NCBI GenBank assembly: GCA_025766275.1
Contig: JAFKAC010000008.1
Span: forward strand, 1,984,001-2,048,000
Source: Lactarius indigo
Taxonomy: Eukaryota; Basidiomycota; Agaricomycetes; Russulales; Russulaceae
Length of the DNA: 64,000 bases
Reading direction: 5' to 3'
Both the position numbers and the translations under genes were made by a program. Below, piece after piece: positions 31,430 to 42,234 of the stretch; the stretch's first letter is position 1; each line of letters opens with the position of its first letter. The notes below the pieces were generated by a model. It saw only the letters and a program-made list of their open reading frames with translations. It was not told where the DNA came from and ran no database searches.

Positions 31430-33640
31430 CAAATCCTTGCGATAGACTCGGTAAAGCCCATGTGCAATTGTGCCATGTCAGTCGGCAAGGCCCATGTGGG
31501 CCCATTGTTAATATAATGTGCATATATTTGTATGGGCCCATCAGGCTTGTCTGCAAACAGTCTCGTGTGGGCCCACATTATCTGTACCGCTGGTAGGATA
31601 GCTGCCGAACGAATCGCTTGCATGGGCCCACAATGCACCTATGACATTTGTCCCGATGAGATTGTAATTGGCCCATGCTGCCAAGGTGCGCATGCTGCCG
31701 ATGAGCTTGCATTGGCCCATTCTTTGCATGAGTGAATTCTGCTGAACAGCTTGTATTGGCCCATTCTGCCCATGGGTGAATTCTGCCAAACAGTTTGTAT
31801 TGGCCCACACTGCCAATGTGTACATGCTACCGATGGGTTTGTATTGGCCCACGCTGCCGATGTGTACATGCTGCCGATGGGTTTGTAGTGGCCCATGGTG
31901 CTCATGTATTTTCTGCTGACAAGCTCATATTGGCCCATTCTCCCCATGGGTGAATTCTGCCAAATAGCTTGTATTGGCCCCTGGCGCCGATGTGTGTATT
32001 CTGTCGATGAGCTTGTATTGGCCCGCTGTACTCATGTATGTATTCTGCTGACGAGCTTGTATTGGCCCATTCTTCCCATGGGTGAATTCTGCCGAACAGC
32101 TTGTATTGGTCCACGCTGCCGATGTGTACATGCTGCCGATGGGTTTGTATTGGCCCACAGTGCTCATGTATGTATTCTGCTGACAAGCTCATATTGGCCC
32201 ATTCTGCACATAGGTGGATTCTGCTGAACAGCTTGTATTGGCCCACGCTGCCAATGTGTACATGCTGCCGATGGGTTTGTATTGGCCCATGGTGCTCATG
32301 TATGTATTCTGCTGACAAGCTCATATTGGCCCATTCTGCACATAGGTGGATTCTGCTGAACAGCTTGTATTGGCCCACGCTGCCAATGTGTACATGCTGC
32401 CGATGGGTTTGTATTGGCCCATGGTGCTCATGTATGTATTCTGCTGACAAGCTTGTATTGGCCTATTCTTCCCATAGGTGAATTCTGCCGAACAGCTTGT
32501 ATTGGCCCATGGCGCTGATGTGTGTATTCTGTCGATGAACTTATATTGGCCCGTTGTAATCATGTACATATTCTGCCGACGAGCTTGTATTGGCCCATTC
32601 TCCCCATGGGTGAATTCTGCCGAACAGCTTGTATTGGCCCACGCTGCCAATGTGTACATGCTGCTGATGGGCTTGTATTGGCCCATTCTGCCCATGGGTG
32701 AATTCTGCTGAACAGTTTGTATTGGCCCACGCTGCCAATGTGTACATGCTGCCGATGGGCTTGTATTGGCCCATTCTGCCCATGGGTGAATTCTGCCAAA
32801 CAGTTTGTATTGGCCCACACTGCCAATGTGTACATGCTACCGATGGGTTTGTATTGGCCCACGCTGCCGATGTGTACATGCTGCCGATGGGTTTGTATTG
32901 GCCCATGGTGCTCATGTATGTATTCTGCTGACAAGCTCGTATTGGCCTATTCTCCCCATAGGTGAATTCTGCCGAACAGCTTGTATTGGCCCATGGCACC
33001 GATGTGTGTATTCTGTCGATGAGCTTGTATTGGCCCACTGTACTCATGTATGTATTCTGCCGATGAGCTTGTATTGGCCCATTCTGCACATAGGTGAATT
33101 CTGCCAAACAGCTTGTATTGGCCCACACTGCCAATGTGTACATGCTGCCGATGGGCTTGTATTGGCCCACTGTGCTCATGTGTGTATTCTGCCGAACAGC
33201 TTGTATTGGCCCATTCTTCCCATGGGTGAATTCTGCCGAACAGCTTGTATTGGCCCACGCTGCCAACGTGTACATGCTGCCGATGGGTTTGTATTGGCCC
33301 ACAGTGCTCATGTGTGTATTCTGCTGACAAGCTCGTATTGGCCCATGGCGTTTGTGTGTTTATGGCTTATATTGGCCCATGGCGCCGAAGTGTACTTGCT
33401 GCCGATGAGCTTGTAATGACCCACGGTAGAAGCGTGTGTATTCTGCTGAATAGCTTGTATTGGCCCATGGCGTCAAGGTATGTATCCTGCCGATGAGCTT
33501 GTACTGGCCCATTCTGCCAATGTGTGCGTCCTGCCGATGTGCTTGTATTGGCCTGCAGTTTCTTCTTCCAATGAAGTTGGCTCACAGTGTTCATATCTGT
33601 ACTCTTCCGACAAGCATGTATTGACCTGCAATGCCCATGC
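31430..33640. repeat. Minisatellite of about 45-48 bp units (TTGTATTGGCCCA / GCTGCCGATG)
   Basis: Dozens of imperfect units alternate a TTGTATTGGCCCA core with spacers such as GCTGCCGATGTGTACATGCT, TTCTGCCGAACAGC and GGTGCTCATGTATGTATTCT. Larger blocks are duplicated (compare 32160-32280 with 32280-32420). Unit length is close to a multiple of three, which explains the long open frames on both strands (up to about 250 codons); I do not regard them as genes. Each unit carries one or two CTGCCG/CGGCAG hexamers, the motif enriched around the KDZ transposase at 55-63 kb. Confidence 0.9.
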
Positions 33641-33841
33641 ATACATCCTGCCGATGAGCCTGTATTGGTATGAGGAGTGTAGCTATGGCATGAGATCATA
33701 GTTCTCCCCAAAATATGTAGTATTCAGGCTCTTCCCTCTCTCATGGAGACCCACAATTTGCTGCCGAAGTGACTCAAGGACCTTCTCATGGCTATCGCAT
33801 CTGGATTTCAGATCCTTAATTGTTTTCTCTTGCCAGTCACA

Positions 33842-34080
33842 CTCAGTAAAAAGGATTAGTCAAGTGAAGTCGCTAAAATAGGACATCAGTCAAGGAAAAG
33901 TCAGCTACAAGTCAAGATTTTTGCACCAGTCAGACAAAGTCAAGATTTAGTCAACCAAAAATCAATTGAAACTCAGACAAAAATAACAAAAAAAAAACCT
34001 TGACTTGGATATTATCCAAGGACATAGCTTGGTCAGTCAAAGTCAATGCCAGTCAGTTAAAGTCAAATGAAAATAGGGAA
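33842..34080. repeat. Left subterminal AGTCA-type repeats of the Tnp2-type element
   Basis: About twenty irregularly spaced AGTCAA/AGTCAG/TTGACT pentamers. They include the block GAAGTCGCTAAAATAGGACA, which recurs at the right end (about 45325). Such subterminal motif clusters are typical transposase-binding sites of CACTA-like elements; binding here is inferred. Confidence 0.7.
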
Positions 34081-34089
34081 TAAATTATG

Positions 34090-36010
34090 GAAAATTGGGA
34101 ACATCAGGGTGGGTGTGGGTGTAGATGGAATTGGGATGGAGAACATGGGGGTGGGGTGTGGGTGTGATGGGGATATGGGTGGGGAACATGGGGGTGGGTG
34201 AGGGGAACATGAGGGTGGGTAAGGGGAACATGGGGGTGGGGTGTGGGGAACATGGGGGTGGGTAAGGGGAACATGAGGGTGGGATGTGGGGAACATGGGG
34301 GTGGGTAAGGGGAACATGGGTATGGGTGTGGGTGTGGGTGGGATGGGGATGGGGAACATGGGGGTGGGGTGTGGGTGTGATGGGGATATGGGTGGGGAAC
34401 ATGGGGGTGGGTAAGGGGAACATGAGGGTGGGGTGTGGGGAACATGGGGGTGGGTAAGGGGAACATGGGTATGGGTGTGGGTGTGGGTGGGATGGGGATG
34501 GGAATGGGGAACATGGGGGTGGGCGAGGGGAACATGAGGGTGGGTAAGGGGAACATGAGGGTGGGTAAGGGGATCATGGGGGCAGGGTGTGGGGAACATG
34601 GGTATGGGTGGGGGTATGGATGGGATGGGGATGGGGAACATGGGGGTGGGCAAGGGGAACATGAGGGTGGGTAAGGGGAACATGGGGGTGGGGTGTGGGG
34701 AACATGGGTATGGGTGTGGGTATAGGTGGGATGGGGATGGGGAACATGGGGGTGGGGTGTGGGTGTGATGGGGATATGGGTGGGGAACATGGGGGTGGGT
34801 AAGGGGAACATGAGGGTGGGGTGTGGGGAACATGGGGGTGGGTAAGGGGAACATGGGTATGGGTGTGGGTGTGGGTGGGATGGGGATGGGGATGGGGAAC
34901 ATGGGGGTGGGCGAGAGGAACATGAGGGTGGGTAAGGGGAACATGAGGGTGGGTAAGGGGATCATGGGGGCAGGATGTGGGGAACATGGGTATGGGTGGG
35001 GGTATGGGTGGGATGGGGATGGGGAACATGGGGGTGGGCAAGGGGAACATGAGGGTGGGTAAGGGGAACATGGGGGTGGGGTGTGGGGAACATGGGGGTG
35101 GGTAAGGGGAACATGGGGGTGGGGTGTGGGGAACATGGGTATGGGTGTGGGTATAGGTGGGATGGGGATGGGGAACATGGGGGTGGGGTGTGGATGTGAT
35201 GGGGATATGGGTGGGGAACATGGGGGTGGGTAAGGGGAACATGAGGGTGGGGTGTGGGGAACATGGGGGTGGGTAAGGGGAACATGGGTATGGGTGTGGG
35301 TGTGGGTGGGATGGGGATGGGGATGGGGAACATGGGGGTGGGCGAGAGGAACATGAGGGTGGGTAAGGGGAACATGAGGGTGGGTAAGGGGATCATGGGG
35401 GCAGGATGTGGGGAACATGGGTATGGGTGGGGGTATGGGTGGGATGGGGATGGGGAACATGGGGGTGGGCAAGGGGAACATGAGGGTGGGTAAGGGGAAC
35501 ATGGGGGTGGGGTGTGGGGAACATGGGGGTGGGTAAGGGGAACATGGGGGTGGGGTGTGGGGAACATGGGTATGGGTGTGGGTATAGGTGGGATGGGGAT
35601 GGGGAACATGGGGGTGGGGTGTGGATGTGATGGGGATATGGGTGGGGAACATGGGGTGGGAGAGGGGAACATGGGGGTGGGGTGTGGGGAACATGGGTAT
35701 GGGTGTGGGTATGGGTGGGATGGGGGTGGGGTGTGGGTGTGATGGGGATATGGGTGGGGAACATGGAGGTGGGTAAGGGGAACATGAGGGTGGGTAAGGA
35801 GAACATGGGGGCAGGGTGTGGGGAACATGGGTATGGGTGGGGGTATGGGTGGGATGGGGATGGGGAACACGGGAGTGGGGTGTGGATGTGATGGGGATAT
35901 GGGTGGGGAACATGGGGTGGGAGAGGGGAACATGGGTATGGGTGTGGGTGTGGGTGGGATGGGGAAAGGGAATATGTGTGGGTGTGGGTGTGGGTGTGGG
36001 CAGGATGTGC
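34090..36010. repeat. G-rich minisatellite (GGGGAACATGGGGGTGGGTAA...) with higher-order units
   Basis: Tandem short units of GGGGAACATG(A/G)GGGTGGG(T/G) plus GGTATGGGTGTGGGTGTGGG blocks, with G runs on the plus strand. Higher-order repetition is visible: near-identical segments start at about 34435, 34823 and 35254 (spacings 388 and 431 bp). Runs of three or more G at short spacing give strong G-quadruplex potential. The long His/Pro/Thr frames on the minus strand reflect the repeat and are not considered genes. Confidence 0.95.
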
Positions 36011-36079
36011 ATGAGTGTGGGGGATGAGGAAGATGATTTTGCATGTTTTACAAAGAAGCTTTAGAGGCCTTCGTGATAC

Positions 36080-37620
36080 ACATTTTGTTGTACGGCACAG
36101 AAAGTGGATGTCAGTACAGATACTGTATAGTTTGCTGAAGAAGCTCTGGAGGTCCTCTTGACAGATACTTCTGGAAGGCTATCAATAAAGACCTTATTTT
36201 GCTGCAAAGCACAGAAGGTGAACACCAGCCTAGATACTGTATGCTTTTCCAAAAGAGCTTTGAAGGTCCTCACAACAGGTATTTCTCACAGTTTTTTTTA
36301 TCTGCAGAGCACAGAAGGTAAACACCAGTTCAGATACTGTATATCTTGCCAAAGAAGCTTTGGAGGTCTTTGCAACAGGTATTTCTCACAGGCTGCCAAT
36401 ACAGACCTTATTTTTCCATAGAGAACAGAAGGTGAACACCAGTCCAGACACTGTATATCTTGCCAAAGAAGCTTTGGAGGTTCTCACCACAGGTATTTCT
36501 CACAAGGTGCCAATACTTTTCTATAGAGCACAGAAGGTGAACACCAGTCCAGGCACTGTATATCTTGCCAAAGAAGCTTTAGAGGTTCTCACCACAGGTA
36601 TTTCTCACAAGGTGCCAATACTTTTCTATAGAGCACAGAAGGTGAACACCAGTCTAGGCACTGTATATCTTGCCAAAGAAGCTTTGGAGGTTCTCACCAC
36701 AGGTATTTCTCACAAGGTGCCAATACTTTTCCATAGAGAACAGAAGGTGAACACCAGTCTAGGCACTGTATATCTTGCCAAAGAAGCTTTGGAGGTCCTC
36801 TTGACAGGTATTTCTCACAAGGTGCCAATACTTTTCTATTGAGAACAGAAGGTAAACACCAGTCCAGGCACTGTATATCTTGCCAAAAAAGCTTTGGAGG
36901 TCCTCTTGATGGGTATTTCTCACAAGGTGCCAATACTTTTCTATTGAGAACAGAAGGTAAACACCAGTCCAGGCACTGTATATCTTGCCAAAGAAGCTTT
37001 GGAGGTCCTCTTGATGGGTATTTCTCACAAGGTGCCAATACTTTTCTATTGAGAACAGAAGGTGAACACCAGTCCAGGCACTGTATATCTTGCCAAAGAA
37101 GCTTTGGAGGTCCTCTTGACAGGTATTTCTCACAAGGTGCCAATACTTTTCTATTGAGAACAGAAGGTGAACACCAGTCCAGGCACTGTATATCTTGCCA
37201 AAGAAGCTTTGGAGGTTCTCTTGACAGGTATTTCTCACAAGGTGCCAATACTTTTCTATTGAGAACAGAAGGTGAACACCAGTCCAGGCACTGTATATCT
37301 TGCCAAAGAAGCTTTGGAGGTCCTCTTGACGGGTATTTCTCATAAGGTGCCAATACATTTCTATAGAGAACAGAAGGTGAACACCAGTCCAGACACTGTA
37401 TATCTTGCTAAAGAAGCTTTTGGAGGTCCTCTTGACAGGTATTTCTCATAGGCTGCCAATATAGGCCTTATTTTTCTATAGAGCACAGAAGGTGAACACT
37501 AGTCTAGATACTATATGTTTTGCCAAACAAGCTTTGAAGGTCCTCTTGACAGGTGTTTCTCACCAGCCACCAATATAGACCTTATTTTTCTATAGAACAC
37601 AAAAGGTGGACACCAGTCTA
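36080..37620. repeat. 105-bp tandem repeat, about 13-14 copies
   Basis: The unit runs TTTCTCACAAGGTGCCAATA ... GAGAACAGAAGGTGAACACC ... CTTGCCAAAGAAGCTTTGGA ... TCTTGACAGGTA. The period measures 105 bp (for example 37021 to 37126). Central copies are nearly identical and edge copies diverge, as expected for unequal exchange. Because 105 is divisible by three, open frames appear on both strands; no protein is inferred. Confidence 0.95.
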
Positions 37621-38324
37621 GAATACACAAGAGGGCAAACACTGAGCAGAAGAGGTGGTGCATGTAAGCCTTAAACCTAAAGACACTATAGGAAGCTAGT
37701 CTCTGATAGCCAGCATTAAGCAATATGGAATCACAATGACAAGTGCTATGATCATATAGCATTCTCATATGGAAATTTCTTCCTCCCCCACTTTAGTATA
37801 GTACTTCCTCTTCACTCTACTCCTCTCTTCCCTTTCTTCTCCTTTCTAAATATGTAGCAGTCCTTTGGTATGAACTAGGCACTCTAGTTACAACTCTGTA
37901 ATCAAGTAGTTATCCTAGCAAAGATGAGAGTCATACTTGTCTTTGCTGAATACCATCCAGCTTACCTTATAAATTCTAGACCTTGATTTGTTTCTCCCTG
38001 TAGATCGTCATCCCACTAGACCTGCTAACATGGCTAGCATCTGAGCATCATCTCTACCAACAATACTACATATTGGCTGCTTCTGGCACTCCATATTCAT
38101 CTTAAGGCCTACAGAGGTGAGACAACAATTGTAACTCCACTCATTTTGCTGCCCCTACCAAGGCCCCTACCAACAGTGGGCAGCTGGTAGCATGAGCTGT
38201 TGCTGCCACCAGTTGGCACACAGGGCCTCAACCTGATCCACCATCAGGGCCTGCAGATGTGAGACAAAGGTGCTGGTTTGTGAGAATCTAGAGAAACTAC
38301 TTTGACACTATCTTCCTCTGCACT

Positions 38325-38565
38325 ATGGGGAAGGGGCACATGCATACAGGTGTGGGGGAGATGAGGAACAGGCAGGGGTGTATATGTGTGGGGGAGTTGG
38401 GTAAGCGGGACATGTATATGGGAGTAGGGGAGATGAGGAAGGGGGACATGTGTACAGGTGTTGGGGAGATGAGGAAGGGGTACATATATATAGGTGTGGG
38501 GGAGATGGGGAAGGGGCATGAGTGTATCGATGTGGGGGAGATGAGCAAGGGGGATGTGTGCAATT
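38325..38565. repeat. 36-bp tandem repeat, about 6 copies
   Basis: Units of GGTGTGGGGGAGATGAGGAA followed by GGGGACATGTGTACA-like sequence, imperfect, period about 36 bp. It lies 3' of the transposase gene inside the Tnp2-type element. Nothing else is seen in 37620-38325 or 38565-38780. Confidence 0.85.
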
Positions 38566-38780
38566 GACTTGGTGCATGTTATGCAGACTCCTGACATCAC
38601 ATTGTTCTTAATACATACAAAAGTCTCCCTGGTGTTCTCTTGAGAAACACAATACCATTGTGCTTCAACACTTTATCTCTCCCATGGTTCAAACATTTAT
38701 AGCCAAGAAGCCTGTTATTGTAGACATTTTTCAACCCCTTTATGTATGAAGCACAAGTATGAGACATCTATCTAACTACT

Positions 38781-41700
38781 TTACTCCTCTTCTTGTTCTT
38801 CAATACCATGCTCCTCAGAACTAAGCATATCTAATCCTGGGTGCTTTCTCAAGATATGAACCTTTGACTCCCATTCCCAAACTCCAACCAGTGTAACAAG
38901 ACTAGATGTTCTCAACACCATGCAGTCATTTGACCACTCTCCACACCATCTTCCCAGCACATTCCTTATCTCTCCTAGCCCATAATAGACCACCAGACTG
39001 TAGTCATAGTCTGGCAAAAAGTAAAATGCCAATGCCTCTCCAAAGATAAGCCCCTCCTCTCCTTGAGCCTCAAAATATCTAGATGACCTTGTGGCTTGAC
39101 CTCCCTTCTCAGAGATTCTGCTCCTCAAAGTGACATCTCCTGGCATATTGCACTTTCCCCATCTCTGAATTATGAGGTCCATATCCAGAGTGACTTCAAG
39201 AAAATCACAAATTGCAGCAAGGTGGTTATAATGTTCTGAGGGATTTTCTATCTCAGTCCTTTTGATTGGCAGTGACTGAAACAGGTGTTCCTTCTTCCTC
39301 CCTTCTTTAGGGGGAATGGCCAGGGATGGGTACTGCAAAGTCAACACCTTGGTGCTTGCCCTTTCATATAGAATTGTGGCTATATTAGCAAAGGGTGCCT
39401 TCTTGGACCTGACTTTATGGCCAATTTCTCCAATGGCCCTCTCCACTGTAGCTTGAGAGCCAAATCTGATTGAGCCATTCCATGAGATATGGTGTGGGAC
39501 ATGAATTAATTGCCAGATGCACAGCCTGCATCTTGAGACCTTGACTGGGTCATCCTCAACATAAAGCCTCTCAAATTCCTGGAGGAAGGACTTGATTAGA
39601 CTGTGTAAGGATGCTAAGTCCTCATCAGACTTTGGTGAATGAGACATTGCAGCTTCAACAATGTCTGCAAACTGGCCAAAGTTCTTGAGGACATCCTTGT
39701 CAAAGCCTAGCTCCCATGCCATTGGTATAATATACCAGTGAAGGAGGGCCATCCATTCATAGACTTTGTACTGGCTATGGCGCTTTTTGTATGGGTCCCT
39801 GATTGGCCCACAGAAAGATGAAGGGAGGGTCTTTACTGCCTTTTCAACCTCTGCACCAAGTTTTGAGGCCATGCCTGCATCCATATGTATCTTCTCATCA
39901 ATGGAGCTATGGGTCACCCACAAGTCCCAGATGTGTACCATGCAGTTTTCATAGAATAAATGGAAGGGGTCCAATGGGAAGAATGATGGATGGGAAAATG
40001 TAGGACTGGCTGCACATATTGTAAGGCGTGAGATTCCTGTCTCCTTTACAGTCCTTTGAAGCTCTGCTTGGGTTCTTGCAGACTCTAGCCTTTCAATAGT
40101 CTGCCAATATTGTCTTTGGCCTCTCATGGGCAAGTTATCCAGGTCAACAATATGGCGACCAGGATTATATCTTTCCTTTTGAGGTGGAGAGATTGGATAG
40201 TACTGGGCTCTAGCACCTCTGTCCTTGGCAGGGCGAGCACCTTGTACCAAACTGAAGCGATCACCATAAAGGGCTGAATGTCCTGCCATCCCACTCAACT
40301 TGGCAGATCCAAGCATGTCTCCTTTTACACCACAGAGATATGCTCTCAGAACAAAGTAGGATGAGTCAATAGCATCCCATGTCCACATCCCCACACTTGC
40401 CATTGCCATCTCTTCAAAAAGGGGATATATGAAGGACTCAATGTTCCCAGGTGCTGATGGGCCTGGGATGGCAAGTGGGACAATGACATTGCTTGCTCTG
40501 TAGCACATCTCTGGTGGGAGATTGAGCAGCACAACAATTAGGAGCCACATATTGGACTGCTTTTTCATGGTGAGCTGAGCACCATCTGTAGAGATTGATA
40601 GGGCAGTGTCTCTTTCATCATGGAATAGCCCCAATTTGGTGTAGTGGTGAATATGGTTGTCAGAGTTGGCAAACTCTGACCTCTTCACACCAGCACCCCT
40701 TGCAAGCACATCTAGTGTCCTCTTCAAGCATTCATCCCTATGGCGCATCTCATGGGATGTCTCTGCATTGGCATAGTATGCCTGAATGATGGGAGTGATG
40801 GGCATATAGAGCATGGTTGCCCTTGACTTTGGTCTGGCTGTAGGACTCTGCTGTGGTTTGTAGCGCTGCTCATCACAGTCTTTGTATGAGCAGGTGGATT
40901 GAGAATGAGAGTCTCCAGTATATGCCATGCAACTTTTAGGGCACATGTCAATAAATGAGGGGTGTAGGCCAGTGAGGTCTTCAGCTAGCTTTCTGACCCT
41001 ATAAAGGCTGAGGATTTCCTCCTTTGTGGCCTCTCCAAGTACCTGTGCATGGGCATTGTATGCTTTAACAGTGCCATTGGACCCTATCCATGCAAGGTAG
41101 TGCTGGAGGGATAAGGTCTGTGCCCTGGATAGTGTCTGTTGCCATGGGGCATGGATAGGAGGAGGGGGGAGTGTATATTCCTTCAACAGCTGTTTCTGAA
41201 GCTTCACAACAATTTCTGGCAAATTCCCACCACCACTACCACCAGAGGGCCCATATGAGGACTTGTAAGGGGCAAAGTCCTCATCAGAGGCTAAAAAACT
41301 ATCATCATCCTCCAGTGAGTCCAGTTGACTAGAACTAGAGCCAGATTCAGAGCCAGGGTCTGGAGCAACATCCAAGGTCTCCTCTGGAATCCTGAAGATG
41401 ACAGAGCTGTCATCCTCATGCTCCTGGTCTGATATATTGTCCAACTCCTGTATATCCATAGAGCCCTCCTCCTGCAAGGAAAATGGGGTGTCTATGCTGG
41501 CATTAGGACAAAGATATCATAAGTTCACAGTAAATTACTTACAATCATCATCAACCATCATAGCATCATCATTGACCATCCTCCCCTCTGGAAATGGGGG
41601 TGAACTAGTAGGGGCAATAGCTAGATCTAAGTAGATCAGTATTAATTGGGAGCATAAAAAATAAGTGCTCACCATCTGAATAAAGAGATCCAAGTTGCCT

Positions 41701-41919
41701 GGATAACTGTGACTCCTCAACCAGGCTGCCAAGCAGCTCTGAAAGCTGGTGTTGACAGCTCTGGACAAAGTTCACAGTGTCCTGAGGTGCACCAGAAGCT
41801 ATCAGATTATATAGATGCTTTAGGTTTTCCTTGGAGTGAATCCTGATAGTCCTCTTGGAAAGCTCCTTATTTGAGGTGCACTTGAAGCATGGGCAAATAT
41901 ATTTAACTATTGGTGCCAT
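38781..41919 (-). CDS. Tnp2-like (CACTA-type) transposase
   Basis: Predicted DDE transposase of the element around it. It starts at the ATG 41919 (MAPIVKYICPCFKCTSNKEL), with the CPCFKC zinc-binding start usual in basidiomycete members. A short second exon (about 41630-41545) and a long third exon (about 41480-38781, nearly 900 codons, uninterrupted) follow. The acidic N-terminal region is followed by a cysteine cluster (DMCPKSCMAYTG...CSYKDCDEQRY), typical of the Tnp2 family. The core has SISTDGAQLTMKKQSN and NLPPEMCYRASNVIVPLAIPGP (first catalytic Asp likely in STDGAQL), then CGVKGDMLGSAKLSGMAGHS. Phases of the first two introns were not fully reconciled, so the exact N-terminus is uncertain. 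Family assignment rests on remembered motif patterns. Confidence 0.8.
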
Positions 41920-42234
41920 TGTTGTTGTGGGAAGGTGTATATACAGGCCTGGTAGCACAAAAACTATCTGCTGATGGACTATAGATAACAAGTTGCGAGT
42001 TTCGAGTCTTTGAAGCCCCGGGCCGGCCGTGCCGCGATTTGTCAGGGCAGGAGCAAGCGAACATATTGACTTACGTTCATATTGACTTATGTTTTTATTT
42101 TTCCCTCGCTTGTTTGTTCAGTCATTCGTCCTCTCCACCTTCCGCGTTCCTTCCTTCCCCATTTCCTCTTCCCTCTTCCCTCTTCCTCTCATTCCCATCT
42201 TCTTCCATCTTCCCTTCCCATCTATTTTTCTTGC

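Noticed and set aside
31541..33416. Open frames of 100-250 codons on both strands with repeated MGQYKLF/IGPWCSCMYS-like units
   Set aside because: Unit length of the minisatellite is near a multiple of three, so frames stay open on both strands; no non-repetitive coding sequence.
34063..36044. Long His/Pro/Thr-rich open frames on the minus strand (up to about 650 codons)
   Set aside because: They are translations of the G-rich minisatellite; several overlapping frames are open at once and composition follows the repeat unit.
36694..37358. Two 200-codon minus-strand frames and plus-strand frames in the 105-bp array
   Set aside because: 105 is divisible by three; both strands are open by arithmetic, not by coding constraint that I can see.
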